In this document: one piece after another, positions 51,498 to 61,064 of the stretch
How positions within the stretch are numbered: the stretch's first letter is position 1
Layout of the letters: each line of letters starts with the position of its first letter
Origin: JALNZU01 sp964463695
GTDB lineage: Bacteria > Bacteroidota > Bacteroidia > Bacteroidales > F082
Direction: 5' to 3'
NCBI GenBank assembly: GCA_964463695.1
Contig: CAYXCZ010000016.1
Location: forward strand, 31,786 to 95,785
DNA length: 64,000 bases
Position numbers and translations under genes: made by a program
Notes under the pieces: model-generated
The model's database searches: none
The model's input: only the letters and a program-made list of their open reading frames with translations
Told to the model about the DNA's origin: nothing

Positions 51498-52078
51498 AAA
51501 CTTGTTGATTAATAAACAATTATCTTTAAATTACATTCTGTCTGTAAAATACCATGTCAGCCATTTAAATGTACTTTTCATTTGCAACAACATGCAATTT
51601 TGTCAAAATTCAGTGCAGCGCTGGATGGCTTTCAGGCAATAATCCAATAGATCAAAAATAGCTCCACGAATACATCTTCTCGTTTTGGCAGAATCATTTT
51701 TAAGCATTTTTACGAACATTCTGGGAGCTTTAATGAATTCAAATTCTACCTGAAAAGTGAAAATTTAACTCAGGATTTTCCTTCATCAGCGTATCACTAC
51801 CATATAGCTAAATGCTTTAAACACCAAAGGTCTATAGACTCCAAAGGTCATATTCCTTCACTGTACATAACATCCAGACTCATCCGGGGGTTATAAGCAC
51901 ATGCACTGATACAAACTCTGCAGGAGTTTCCAACCAAACAATTAAGTTTTAACTTCCCTAAAGCTACTTACTTCAATTGAGCAGTATATCACACTCATTT
52001 TAAGCAGAATCGTATAGGGAAATCCAATCAGAAGAAGCGTCTGCCTACATCAGCTGACAGGCAAACTGCGCCTGTCAT
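51498..52078 (+). other. Intergenic region, 580 bases; no gene seen
   Basis: No frame of credible composition on either strand. A direct repeat CCAAAGGTC occurs at 51824-51832 and 51841-51849, 17 bases apart. A dyad near 52040-52070 (GTCTGCC... GGCAAAC, CTGACAGGC) is imperfect. Nothing else was recognised. Confidence 0.5.
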
Positions 52079-52738
52079 TTATTGCTTTGGCGCACTTTCG
52101 AGGCCGAAAAGATCGAAAGGCGGCACCTTCATGACGTCCTTAAAGAGGACAACCAACACTACAATGAAAACAACGAAACCAACAACGATCAACAACTGGG
52201 TCAGATTGGTTTTTTGTATTGCCTGCTTTGATTTCACATCGCAAACCTCGCCGGGGCAATATTGAGCCTTTTCTTTATATACGATCGAATAAAACTTACA
52301 GCCCAGACAAATGCCAAAAGCCGACTCGAAGAAAAGGAAGATCAGACATATGAAGCAAATGAGGCCGGTGATGGGACTGAATGAATTGACTACCACTTGC
52401 AGCACAAACATGGTGACAGCAAGCACAAGCCCAATAATCCAGGCAAACTTTTTCTGTTGTGCTCCTACGTATTCAGGAGTTTGGTTACTGACGATCAAAC
52501 GACCAAGGATCAGTGTTGGCGCAAAGCGCGGACTTATGAATACACGAATGGCAATATCCACTAAAAATATAACCACAGCAAATTTCAGCATCGTGAAATC
52601 CTGCTTAAAGATGACTGTCAGGATGGATAGAAACATCATAACGAAAAGCATGCCGGCAGCAGCCCTCACTTCACGTTCGTTCAAAACAGGGATGTTGTAT
52701 CCTTCAACATCCTCGCCAAATTTGAATAATTTACTCAT
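52079..52738 (-). CDS. DUF4395 membrane protein
   Basis: 219 residues. Starts MSKLFKFGEDVEGYNIPVLNEREVRAAAG, the family N-terminus. Membrane segments at about 29-46, 50-70, 98-115, 120-140 and 178-200. Between them lie the family's cysteines: GICLGCKFY and QYCPGEVC (two CxxC-like pairs), which suggest a redox or metal role; DUF4395 proteins often neighbour thioredoxin-type genes elsewhere, but not here. Function unknown. It has an isolated position, divergent from the TonB receptor. Confidence 0.88.
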   Translation of the reverse strand: MSKLFKFGEDVEGYNIPVLNEREVRAAAGMLFVMMFLSILTVIFKQDFTMLKFAVVIFLVDIAIRVFISPRFAPTLILGRLIVSNQTPEYVGAQQKKFAWIIGLVLAVTMFVLQVVVNSFSPITGLICFICLIFLFFESAFGICLGCKFYSIVYKEKAQYCPGEVCDVKSKQAIQKTNLTQLLIVVGFVVFIVVLVVLFKDVMKVPPFDLFGLESAPKQ

Positions 52739-53154
52739 AAAAAACCTATTATTATTTGATATTCACTTATATAACGAAATGATCTTTGTTCTTTAAGCGA
52801 TCAAAATTCTGATTTATTTTGGAAGAATCAGTTATAAGTCAGGTATTTAACCAAAAAATAACACAATCTAGTAATTTGCCATTGTTGACAGAATGAAATG
52901 GACTTTGGAAATTGTTTATACAGTACAAGATAAAAAATGCTGTAGCTGCAAATCAGATTATGAATGAAGGCGATGTTCAGAAGGTTTGGAAAATTGTTAT
53001 AAACTAAAAACATATTACTGAATCAGGTTTCTATGCTTCTGAAATTCAATTGAAATAATACCAAAAGCAAACCGCATATCCATGCAACGAAGACAAAGGA
53101 TTTAACATCTTTTAATCTTTCCGACAATAAAGCCCGCCTTCGGGAGTTAACCCC
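52739..53154 (+). other. Intergenic region, about 415 bases, between the DUF4395 and TonB receptor genes; no gene seen
   Basis: AT-rich with a 61-codon minus-strand frame (52828-53013) of random composition that is not called. The segment CCCGCCTTCGGGAGTTAACCCC (about 53132-53153) holds a small GC hairpin (CCCG/CGGG) right before the receptor start. No TAnnTTTG box was found near the start. Confidence 0.45.
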
Positions 53155-55530
53155 ATGAACCTGAAACACTATTGCATGAAACACCCACTTTTAACCTTGA
53201 TGCTGCTCCTTATGTTACAAGGTATAGCAGCCCAAAACAAATATACCCTTAGCGGCTATGTGCGCGAAAAAGGCAGCCGTGAGTTATTGCCCGGTGTTAA
53301 TGTGTATTTCCCACAACAAAAAACCGGAACAACCACCAATAACTACGGATTTTACTCCATCACCTTGCCATCGGGAGCATATGAACTGCAGTATTCTTAT
53401 GTTGGCTATTCTGTCGAGATCAGACAAATTGAGCTGACGACTGACATTGTGATGGATATCGATCTTTTATCAAACATCACATTGAAGGAGGTTGTTGTGA
53501 CAGGTGAACTTCTCGAACGGGCTACTGAAAGTCCGCAGATGAGCATGGTTTCCATTCCTGTTTCGCAGGTGAAGAATATCCCTGCTTTATTAGGCGAGAA
53601 AGACGTTTTCAAGGCACTTCAGCTGATGCCCGGTGTACAAAAAGGAAGCGAAGGAAACAGCGGACTGTATGTGAGAGGTGGCGGTCCCGACCAAAACCTC
53701 ATCATACTTGATGATGCTCCTGTTTACAACGCCTACCACCTTTTTGGTTTCTTCTCTGTCTTCAACGGCGATGCCTTGAAAAGCGTTGAACTTACCAAAG
53801 GCGGTTTCCCTGCCCGTTTTGGAGGCAGGCTTTCTTCGGTTGTGGAAATGACAATGAAAGATGGAAACAAAGAGAAATTTTCAGGCGAAGCAGGAATAGG
53901 TCTGCTCTCCTCACGTTTAACCCTTGAAGGGCCAATTGTAAAAAATAAATCTTCCTTCCTCGTTTCCGGACGCCGCACCTACATCGATGCGCTTATCCAA
54001 CCCTTCATGACTTCAGAAGATAAGGCAGGCTATTACTTCTACGACCTCAACGCAAAAGTCAATTACGATTTCGGACCAAAAAACCGAATCTATCTTAGCG
54101 GCTATTTTGGCAGGGACAAATTTTATTTCAACAGTAACTACTCTGGTGAAGGTTATGATAAGGGAGGCTTATATTGGCAAAACAAAACTGCTACCCTGAG
54201 ATGGAATCACCTGTTCAACAACAAGGTTTTCAGCAATACCTCCCTCATTTTCAGCGAATACAATCTTAATATCTACTCAAAGTACAAGAGCTTTTACGAC
54301 AATTATTCATTAACTTACACTTCAGGCATACGCGACTTTGCTTTGAAACATGACCTTGAATACCATGTCTCGCCTTCTTACACACTCCGCACCGGATTGC
54401 AATCAACACATCATTTTTTTCAGCCAAGTGCGATTGTAGAGGTGGATGAAGGCATGCAGTACAATTACGACAGCGACATAAAATACAACTCGCTCGAGTC
54501 GGGGATTTATGCCGAAAATCATTTTAATTTCAGCGGAAAAGCCCAGGTTAATGCGGGTGTGCGTCTTTCACATTTCATCGCTGAAAGCAAAAACTATTTC
54601 AATATTGAGCCACGTCTGTCGGCAAATTACGTAATCAGTGATGGCTTTTCAGCTAAAGCTGCTTTTGCCTATATGAATCAGTACATCCACCTGCTCAGTA
54701 ATACAGGTGTTGGACTGCCTACCGACTTGTGGGTTCCGTCAACTGACAGGGTAGCACCACAGCAATCAGTTCAGTTTTCGGCCGGACTTGCCCGCGAGTT
54801 TTATGAAGGAAAAGTATTGGTGACATTGGAAGGTTATTACAAAAAAAGCAAAAACATCTTGGGTTACAAGCCAGGAGCAAGCTTCCTTCTTCTGGACGAC
54901 CCCTCAGAAGCCCAAAATTTTACCTGGCAAGACAATGTCACGGCTGGCAAAGGAGAGTCGTATGGCCTTGAGTTGCTGCTTCATAAAAAAACAGGAAAAA
55001 CAAGCGGTTGGATTGGTTATACCCTCTCATGGACCCAATTACAGTTTGACGAAATCAACTTTGGCGAAAAATTCTGGGCACGTTACGACCGTCGTCACGA
55101 CCTTTCCGTGGTTGTAATTCACGAACTAAGCGAGCGGATCACCCTCTCGGGCACATGGGTGTATGGCACCGGAAATGCTGTCACTCTGCCTTTAGGATCA
55201 TTTCCAGCTGTCCCGCACGACCCCTTCAACGTTTCAAGCTCAAACGGGTCACCCTATTTTTACTTCAACGACTTATCGGATTATGGCGCTGTGAACGACT
55301 TCCGAATGAAGGCCTACCACCGTCTCGACTTCGCTGTTCAATTCCATAAAAAACTCAATAACAGGGAACGTACTTGGGAATTTGGTCTCTATAACGCCTA
55401 TAACAGGAAAAATCCATTCTTCTACTATATTGAAAATGAATATTATAGTAACGACACCCAAATTACAAAACTCAAGCAGGTGTCCATTTTCCCTGTTATT
55501 CCTTCAATTACTTACTCCGTTAAATTCTGA
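53155..55530 (+). CDS. TonB-dependent receptor with carboxypeptidase-regulatory-like domain
   Basis: 791 residues. The start is ATG 53155 or the ATG at 53176, which directly precedes the signal peptide MKHPLLTLMLLLMLQGIAAQ. An N-terminal carboxypeptidase D regulatory-like domain (TLSGYVREKGSRELLPGVNVYF to about residue 105), a plug domain (about 115-225, with GLYVRGGGPDQNLIILDDAPVYNAYHLFGFFS), and a beta-barrel ending in aromatic strand (ITYSVKF). Barrel signatures include RRTYIDALIQPF and YNAYNRKNPFFYY. It takes up an unknown substrate using TonB energy. It is paired with a DUF4249 lipoprotein gene rather than SusD. Six bases separate the two. Confidence 0.93.
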   Translation: MNLKHYCMKHPLLTLMLLLMLQGIAAQNKYTLSGYVREKGSRELLPGVNVYFPQQKTGTTTNNYGFYSITLPSGAYELQYSYVGYSVEIRQIELTTDIVMDIDLLSNITLKEVVVTGELLERATESPQMSMVSIPVSQVKNIPALLGEKDVFKALQLMPGVQKGSEGNSGLYVRGGGPDQNLIILDDAPVYNAYHLFGFFSVFNGDALKSVELTKGGFPARFGGRLSSVVEMTMKDGNKEKFSGEAGIGLLSSRLTLEGPIVKNKSSFLVSGRRTYIDALIQPFMTSEDKAGYYFYDLNAKVNYDFGPKNRIYLSGYFGRDKFYFNSNYSGEGYDKGGLYWQNKTATLRWNHLFNNKVFSNTSLIFSEYNLNIYSKYKSFYDNYSLTYTSGIRDFALKHDLEYHVSPSYTLRTGLQSTHHFFQPSAIVEVDEGMQYNYDSDIKYNSLESGIYAENHFNFSGKAQVNAGVRLSHFIAESKNYFNIEPRLSANYVISDGFSAKAAFAYMNQYIHLLSNTGVGLPTDLWVPSTDRVAPQQSVQFSAGLAREFYEGKVLVTLEGYYKKSKNILGYKPGASFLLLDDPSEAQNFTWQDNVTAGKGESYGLELLLHKKTGKTSGWIGYTLSWTQLQFDEINFGEKFWARYDRRHDLSVVVIHELSERITLSGTWVYGTGNAVTLPLGSFPAVPHDPFNVSSSNGSPYFYFNDLSDYGAVNDFRMKAYHRLDFAVQFHKKLNNRERTWEFGLYNAYNRKNPFFYYIENEYYSNDTQITKLKQVSIFPVIPSITYSVKF

Positions 55531-55536
55531 TCCACG

Positions 55537-56406
55537 ATGAAAACAATCCTATATAAAACAGTTGCACTTTTTCTTTTTGTATCCGGCTTAGCAGCCTGCG
55601 ATAGCATGGTAAGCGATGTTGATGTGCCGGCAGCAGATCCTAAACTCGTTGTAAACAGTTATATCTCACCCGGTTTGGATAGTGTTCATGTGCGCCTTAA
55701 CTACAGCAGACCACTCTATACAATCAGCTCTTATTACGATTACTCCTATTCTCCGGTTACTGATGCCGTCGTGAAAATAAGTGATGGAAATGAAGCTGTT
55801 ACATTGACATACAACGCTTTTGACAGGCAATATTTCACAACTGGATTGGTTATTTCTGCTGGCACGACATATTATCTCGAGGTTACCACACCACGTCAGG
55901 AACGTGTGACAGCGCAATGCACAGTGCCGGCAACTGAAATCCCCCAACCTGAAATCACCTCACCCGAAAGCAATCCGGATTATCCCTCTGAAAGAAGTTT
56001 CGGTTTTCAGTTTAAAGATCCCTCTGGAGAAGGAAATTTTTACCGTGTTGCAGTAGGGCGTTATTATCAATACGGCGAATTGCCTGAGTACAGCTTTTTC
56101 GAAACGATCTATATGCAGGCCGGAGAAGAATTTGTTTCGGATGTCAATAAAGATGGTGAAATTTTTATCTACAAAACAGGTTGGATTCCAATAATTCAGC
56201 AGGTTGGCAACTCTGTAAGCCTGTTAATCAGCGTCACCGATGAACATTATTTCAACTATCACCGTTCCATCAATAATTTTCAGGACGACAATCCCTTTTC
56301 AGAGCCAACACCTGTTTATTCCAATATCGAAGGTGGTTTGGGTGTTTTTGCTGCATACAAAAGCCAAATCACCGAAGTTGCGCTTAACGGAGAGGCAAAC
56401 CCCTGA
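55537..56406 (+). CDS. DUF4249 family lipoprotein, partner of the TonB receptor
   Basis: 289 residues. Signal peptide with lipobox LAAC (about Cys21). The pattern VPAADPKLVVNSYISPGLDSVHVRLNYSRPLY is the DUF4249 N-terminus, followed by Ig-like beta domains (TDAVVKISDGNEAVTLTYN, YYLEVTTPRQERVTAQCTVP) and C-terminal VYSNIEGGLGVFAAY. DUF4249 lipoproteins commonly follow TonB receptors of this type in Bacteroidota, and probably cap the receptor at the surface. The gene starts six bases after the receptor. Confidence 0.9.
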   Translation: MKTILYKTVALFLFVSGLAACDSMVSDVDVPAADPKLVVNSYISPGLDSVHVRLNYSRPLYTISSYYDYSYSPVTDAVVKISDGNEAVTLTYNAFDRQYFTTGLVISAGTTYYLEVTTPRQERVTAQCTVPATEIPQPEITSPESNPDYPSERSFGFQFKDPSGEGNFYRVAVGRYYQYGELPEYSFFETIYMQAGEEFVSDVNKDGEIFIYKTGWIPIIQQVGNSVSLLISVTDEHYFNYHRSINNFQDDNPFSEPTPVYSNIEGGLGVFAAYKSQITEVALNGEANP

Positions 56407-56490
56407 ACCGCAAGGCTGATCACGTTTAGGTAATGAAATTCAGTTGTTGGAAACGGATTGTTTTCAGAAAATAGTTCTGTGTTGATCCGA

Positions 56491-57051
56491 CTATTTTCCC
56501 AGCTTGAAACCAATACCTACATTAATACCAATCTTATTAATGTCTCCGGTTCTGTAATTGGTGTTTATCAAATCATATTTGGCTTTTAGATCAATAAAGA
56601 CCCTGTCGTTCAGCCACCAGGTTAAACCCGCTTCAGGAGCAAGGTAAAATTCAAATTCATTTCCTTTGGGATGCCATTCGGAATAGGAATCCCGATTAAA
56701 AATAAATCCTGTTGAAAGCCCTATAAAAGGCTTCAATTTGCCTGAACCAAAGTACTTTCTCATTTCAGGAGTAAACAGGAATTCATAATGCTGCACTTTT
56801 CTGTTAAAGGTTTCCGATTTAGCTTTAAACATGGAGAAATTATTGTCGATGCTGAGCCCTAAAGCAAAATTCTTCTTCACGAAATAGAGGGCATAAGGAT
56901 TAAATCCAAAATCCAACGATTTTGAAGAATGTGTAGATTGAAAACTGAAGTTACCATTTACTCCTGCGATAATACTTCCTTTTTCGGTTTGAGCATAGGT
57001 AGCAGTTGCACCTAAAAGCAAAATGCATACTGCCAGAATTTGTTTTTTCAT
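56491..57051 (-). CDS. Porin-like outer-membrane beta-barrel protein
   Basis: 186 residues. Signal peptide MKKQILAVCILLLGATATYAQ. Eight-strand barrel pattern: GSIIAGVNGNFSFQST, LDFGFNPYALYFVKKNFALGLSIDN, FLFTPEMRKYFGSGKLKPFIGLSTGF, FEFYLAPEAGLTWWLNDRVFIDLKAKYDL, and IGINVGIGFKLGK at the end. The C-terminal residue is Lys rather than Phe. Function unknown, OmpW/OprF-like size class. It converges with the DUF4249 gene. A TAATTTTG box on the minus strand (57093-57086) lies 35 bases upstream. Confidence 0.85.
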   Translation of the reverse strand: MKKQILAVCILLLGATATYAQTEKGSIIAGVNGNFSFQSTHSSKSLDFGFNPYALYFVKKNFALGLSIDNNFSMFKAKSETFNRKVQHYEFLFTPEMRKYFGSGKLKPFIGLSTGFIFNRDSYSEWHPKGNEFEFYLAPEAGLTWWLNDRVFIDLKAKYDLINTNYRTGDINKIGINVGIGFKLGK

Positions 57052-57398
57052 AGGAAAATGTTTTGGTAAAAAATGAATTATGACTCAAAATTAATTCATA
57101 TAAATAATTGTAAATCATAATATAAGCCAATTTTTCAAAAGAAAAGTTAAGTCAACAAAAACTCTTTCACCAACTTTCAATTCGGCTAAACATCATAAAA
57201 TTTTAAGTGCATTTCAAAAACACATGCCCCCCTGTTTTATTCTAAAAAACAAGCCCACAACCTAGCCAGCTATCTCAATTCATCATATGCGCCTCCTTAA
57301 TCTTCGCTATTCAAACCGAAGCCTTTAAGCCCATTCAAACAACCCCATAAATTACCTTCTTTCTGCTATCTTTGCCAAACTAACACGAATTAATATTT
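57052..57398 (+). other. Intergenic region before the POT-like transporter; divergent promoters
   Basis: About 345 bases. It holds the minus-strand box of the barrel gene (57093-57086) and the plus-strand box TATCTTTG (57367-57374) of the transporter gene. No additional gene or strong hairpin was seen. Confidence 0.5.
57367..57374 (+). promoter_or_regulatory. Promoter -7 box (TATCTTTG) of the POT-like transporter gene
   Basis: TAnnTTTG match 25 bases before the ATG at 57399. Confidence 0.55.
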
Positions 57399-58703
57399 AT
57401 GGCAGCACCGATACCTAAAGACAAAAAAGGCTTTCGTTCCTTTTCGAAAAACTACTGGACCGTTATCATCATGGAATTTTTCGAACGTGGCTCGTATTAC
57501 GGTGTTATGTCGGTGCTTTCGGTTTATCTTGTAATGAGCACCAGTGAAGGCGGCCTGGGTTTTAGCAAAGAAGGTGTCGGAGTTATCAAGAGTACCATCA
57601 CGCCGCTTCTCTACCTTTTGCCCATTCTTTCAGGAGCTTTAGCCGATCGCTTTGGTTACCGTAAAATGCTCATGTTTGCCTTCTCAATAATGAGTGTAGG
57701 CTATTTCTTAACGAGTCTGTCAACCTCTTATGGGCTGGTGTTTATGAGTTTACTGCTGATGGCTGTTGGAGCAGGCCTTTTCAAACCTGTCATCTCAGGA
57801 ACAATCTCACGTGAAACCAATGAAAGCAACAGTGGTCTGGGCTTTGGCATCTTTTACTGGAGCATCAACCTGGGGGCATTCATATTTCCTTTGATCCTGA
57901 TTCCTTATCTGAAAGGCATCTCCTGGTCTTACATCTTTATAATGGCTGCTATAGGAACCGGTTGGCTGCTGATACTAAACATCTTCGTTTTTAAAGAGCC
58001 TCAACGGCCTAAAAGCACTAAAAGTCTGGCAGAAGTACTGCAAGGGGTACTACTCGTACTCAAAGATTTTCGCTTTGTGAGTATGATTGTCATCTATTCC
58101 ATGTTTTGGATCCTTTACTTTCAAATGTTCGACACCGTGCTATGGTATCTGAAGGATTATGTAGATATGACACCAGTAAATGATACGGTTAATGGCGTGC
58201 TTTCGTTCTTTGGAATTGAAAGCAACTGGAAATTCGATGCCGAACATGTGACTGTAATTAATGCAGGAACCATTATCGCCTTGCAATTACTCATTTCGAG
58301 TCTGGTTAAAAACACCAAAGCTCTTCCAACTATGATTTTTGGTATTGCCCTTGGAACAATTGGAATGGGAATCCTCTCAATTTCGATGCATGCATGGGTT
58401 TTCATGGCCGGAATCATTATCTTCTCGATCGGAGAAATGACTGCCCATCCAAAATTTCTATCCTACGTTGGATTGATTGCCCCGCCTGATAAAAAAGCGC
58501 TCTATCAGGGTTACTCGTTTCTTTACGGGGTGATTGGCAGTGGTGTAGGCGGCATTTTAGGCGCATTACTCTATGTCCGTTTTGTGGATGAGATGCAAAG
58601 GCCAGGTCTTTTATGGTTCATCTTCAGCTTGATAGGAGTTGTTACCATTATTGGTTTATTGCTTTACAATAAATTTCTGGCTCCCAAAAATACCGACAAC
58701 TAA
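57399..58703 (+). CDS. MFS transporter, POT/PTR peptide transporter-like
   Basis: 434 residues, 12 or more membrane segments. The POT proton motif E-x-x-E-R-x-x-x-Y-Y is present as EFFERGSYYG (26-35), and loop 2-3 has the MFS motif GALADRFGYRKML. PTR-type second signature FGIFYWSINLGAFIFP (about 150-165). The family moves di- and tripeptides with protons. The ERGSYY version has Gly-Ser in place of the usual Phe-Ser/Ala, so substrate may differ. It is monocistronic, with its own box. Converges with the lipoprotein gene after 24 bases. Confidence 0.88.
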   Translation: MAAPIPKDKKGFRSFSKNYWTVIIMEFFERGSYYGVMSVLSVYLVMSTSEGGLGFSKEGVGVIKSTITPLLYLLPILSGALADRFGYRKMLMFAFSIMSVGYFLTSLSTSYGLVFMSLLLMAVGAGLFKPVISGTISRETNESNSGLGFGIFYWSINLGAFIFPLILIPYLKGISWSYIFIMAAIGTGWLLILNIFVFKEPQRPKSTKSLAEVLQGVLLVLKDFRFVSMIVIYSMFWILYFQMFDTVLWYLKDYVDMTPVNDTVNGVLSFFGIESNWKFDAEHVTVINAGTIIALQLLISSLVKNTKALPTMIFGIALGTIGMGILSISMHAWVFMAGIIIFSIGEMTAHPKFLSYVGLIAPPDKKALYQGYSFLYGVIGSGVGGILGALLYVRFVDEMQRPGLLWFIFSLIGVVTIIGLLLYNKFLAPKNTDN

Positions 58704-58726
58704 TAGCAATTCGGCAACAAAAAAGC

Positions 58727-59389
58727 TCAACGCATCAGTACACCCCATTCAGCAACAACGAAACCATTTCGGTCAAACGACTGAATGACAGGTTCAGACA
58801 GGTTACCTGAAGGCAATTTCGACACCCCTTCAATTAAATAGAAAAGTCGTAAAACACGCTCCGGCTGCGGCGAAAAACTGAGCTGGATTAGCTCATCAAT
58901 GATTGTATTGGTCTGGGGGTAAACCTTGTAATATGGAGAAACATCAAGTCGTTGTACCCACCAATCAAGGAAATCGGCTGATTCTTTCTCGTTGAAGCCA
59001 TAACGACGGAGGTTTTCCGTGAAGAAACTTCGAACTTCTGATTGCTTAATCACCCATCCTTCATTTCTTTGCCAGCGATCGGGCTGTTGACTTTCGTAAA
59101 AAAGGAAATCGTACTGTTCATCGATACGTCCGTTGGCTTCCACCAAAACGCTCCATCCTTGCATGTATTCGGGTTCCGAAACAATGATTTTTCCGCCATG
59201 TGGGAAACTTATCTTCACATCAATTTTTGTTGCTTGTGAAGGATAGATGTAGATATTTGGTTTATACGCAATCAGACATGTATCGCATGTCTCTGGGTCA
59301 TCATCAGGCTTGCAGCCGTGAAACGGAAGACTCAATAATCCGATTAATACCAATAGAAGTGGCAGACTTGTGTAACGCAAATATTTCAT
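58727..59389 (-). CDS. Lipoprotein, function unknown
   Basis: 220 residues. Signal peptide with lipobox LPFHGC (about Cys26), then KPDDDPETCDTCLIAYKPNIYIYPSQATKIDVKISFPHGGKIIVSEPEYMQGWSV. The YKPNIYIYP... GGKI...P.Y..GW.V pattern is seen in a family of uncharacterised lipoproteins of Bacteroidota. The second half is helical with SADFLDWWVQRLDVSPYYKVYPQ. Two extra Cys (CDTC) lie near the N-terminus. No catalytic motif is evident. A sequence AACCTTTG near 59397 resembles a promoter box. Confidence 0.75.
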   Translation of the reverse strand: MKYLRYTSLPLLLVLIGLLSLPFHGCKPDDDPETCDTCLIAYKPNIYIYPSQATKIDVKISFPHGGKIIVSEPEYMQGWSVLVEANGRIDEQYDFLFYESQQPDRWQRNEGWVIKQSEVRSFFTENLRRYGFNEKESADFLDWWVQRLDVSPYYKVYPQTNTIIDELIQLSFSPQPERVLRLFYLIEGVSKLPSGNLSEPVIQSFDRNGFVVAEWGVLMR

Positions 59390-59487
59390 GGCAAAGGTTT
59401 AAAATTAAAGATGAAATTGTCAGGAAAATGGTTGCCTGACAATTCAGCTCATTTCTTGATAAAGAAAATATGACTTCAGGAACCGAC

Positions 59488-60621
59488 TTATTTGCCTTTT
59501 TTACCTAATCCACTTTTTATTCGTGTCCTCAGGCTTTTCTTCTCTTTCGGAGGTTTATTCGAAGGTTCTTCTCCCATCATATATCCATAAACAGCTGTTG
59601 AAGGCGACAACTCCAGCAGTTTTTTAACGATAGCGGCCAAAGGAATAAATAAAATCATACCAACAACTCCCCATAGCAGACTACCAATAAGCAAGGCGAT
59701 AAGCGAAACGATCGGATTAATATTGACATTGGAACCAACAATTTTAGGTGTAAGGAAATTCCCTTCAATGGATTGAATGATAACGAATGAAATGAGAACA
59801 GCAACCGGATAAAAGAGACTGTCTTTTGTTAATAAGGCAAAAATCATAGGAAGCAATGAGCCGAACAGTGGCCCTACATAGGGTAAAATATTCATCATAG
59901 CAGCAAAAATGCCAAAAAAGACAGCATGTTTAATGCCCAGAGCCGATAAAGCAATGATGTTGAGTATGGCAAGAATCGCCATTACCTTAACAACCCCACT
60001 GATATAGTGCTGAATAACCTTACGTAGGTCGGTAACAACTGAAACTACAATTGCAGGACTATGTTTATGAAAAAGTTTGACAGCAAAAGTTGTAAAATGA
60101 TCCCGATATAGTAAAAACATAAACATATACACGGGTAATAAAATGAGTGAGCCAAGGCTTCCCAAGGTGTTAAAAGCTGCTGATGAAATACCGGAAGCAT
60201 GTTCTTTTAGAAACTTAAATACCTGATCATTTATACGTTGAAGCGAAATAGCATCTTTGACACCAAAATTCTCTTCAATAAAAAGTGAAGTACTTCCTAT
60301 AAACTTATCCAAATTCGCCTGGACTCCTGTCAGATCTTCAGCAAATTTTCCGATCTGAAGACCAAAAAACCAACCTAAAGCACCTAAGAAACTCATTGAA
60401 AAAAGCAGCATAATGACAATGGAAAGAATGCGTGGCACACCATAAGACTCCAGTTTATTCACCGGCGATACAAGCAACATCGCAATAAAAGCTCCGGCTA
60501 CAAGCGGAACAAGTAACGTTTTTCCATAAATAAAGATCAGAACAATACCAGCAATCAGTATCATTACTGCAGCTGATGAAATTGTTTTTACAGGCCATTT
60601 TGTGTTAATAGATTCTTCCAT
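59488..60621 (-). CDS. AI-2E family transporter (PerM/UPF0118)
   Basis: 377 residues. Two N-terminal membrane helices (about 14-50 and 65-88), a cytoplasmic/periplasmic amphipathic section (about 90-160), then five to six helices including ISGVVKVMAILAILNIIALSALGIKHAVFFGIFAAMMNILPYVGPLFGSLLPM, the family's conserved core (NILPYVGP), and GVVGMILFIPLAAIVK. Family members export AI-2, act as Na+/H+ antiporters, or are uncharacterised; the substrate here is unknown. The polar C-terminus is basic (PPKEKKSLRTRIKSGLGKKGK). Confidence 0.9.
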   Translation of the reverse strand: MEESINTKWPVKTISSAAVMILIAGIVLIFIYGKTLLVPLVAGAFIAMLLVSPVNKLESYGVPRILSIVIMLLFSMSFLGALGWFFGLQIGKFAEDLTGVQANLDKFIGSTSLFIEENFGVKDAISLQRINDQVFKFLKEHASGISSAAFNTLGSLGSLILLPVYMFMFLLYRDHFTTFAVKLFHKHSPAIVVSVVTDLRKVIQHYISGVVKVMAILAILNIIALSALGIKHAVFFGIFAAMMNILPYVGPLFGSLLPMIFALLTKDSLFYPVAVLISFVIIQSIEGNFLTPKIVGSNVNINPIVSLIALLIGSLLWGVVGMILFIPLAAIVKKLLELSPSTAVYGYMMGEEPSNKPPKEKKSLRTRIKSGLGKKGK

Positions 60622-60796
60622 TACCAGAATTTTTTTGAAGGTTTAAGTGTTTTATTCAATCAGTACGACACTGCAATGCAGTTGTTATTTTTTTTGGAAT
60701 CCAAAAATAAAAGATTTTCAGACTTAATAACAAACAAATTTTTTCAAATTCGTATACAGTTCATCTTCATGTTGTTAGTAAATGCAAAGGAAATAA

Positions 60797-60830
60797 AAAA
60801 GCACAATCACTTTATCGCGATTGTGCTTTT
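60797..60830 (-). terminator. Terminator after tRNA-Lys
   Basis: Arms AAAAGCACAATC (60797-60808) and GATTGTGCTTTT (60819-60830); on the minus strand the stem is followed by TTTATTTCC. Confidence 0.85.
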
Positions 60831-60837
60831 GAAAATG

Positions 60838-60910
60838 TCTCCCCGATAGGATTCGAACCTATGACCCATTGATTAAGAGTCAATTGCTCTACCAACTGAG
60901 CTACGGAGAG
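60838..60910 (-). tRNA. tRNA-Lys (anticodon CTT)
   Basis: On the minus strand: acceptor CTCTCCG/CGGGGAG with one G-T pair, D arm GCTC-AGTTGGTA-GAGC, anticodon arm ATTGA-CTCTTAA-TCAAT giving CTT (codon AAG), T arm ATAGG-TTCGAAT-CCTAT. CCA is not encoded. A TACTTTTG box lies 12 bases upstream (60929-60922). Confidence 0.95.
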
Positions 60911-60921
60911 GAACAGGGGTG

Positions 60922-60929
60922 CAAAAGTA
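60922..60929 (-). promoter_or_regulatory. tRNA-Lys promoter -7 box (TACTTTTG)
   Basis: Exact TAnnTTTG match on the minus strand, 11 bases before the mature 5' end. Confidence 0.7.
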
Positions 60930-61040
60930 AACATTTTTATTCGCCGGGAAATAAAAATGGCTGAAAATAATTCATGAAACCAAATATATATGCATTGAAT
61001 TACATTGATTCGACGCGTTTCGGTGTAACTTGTTTCTTCT

Positions 61041-61048
61041 TAACTTTG
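61041..61048 (+). promoter_or_regulatory. meaB promoter -7 box (TAACTTTG)
   Basis: TAnnTTTG match 16 bases before the ATG at 61065. Confidence 0.6.
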
Positions 61049-61064
61049 CCGCAATCACAAAACC

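Noticed and set aside
51824..51849. Direct repeat CCAAAGGTC twice
   Set aside because: Only two 9-base copies without a gene or promoter next to them; probably chance.
52311..52796. 161-codon frame antisense to the DUF4395 gene
   Set aside because: The minus-strand gene has the family N-terminus, membrane segments and Cys pairs; the antisense frame shows none.
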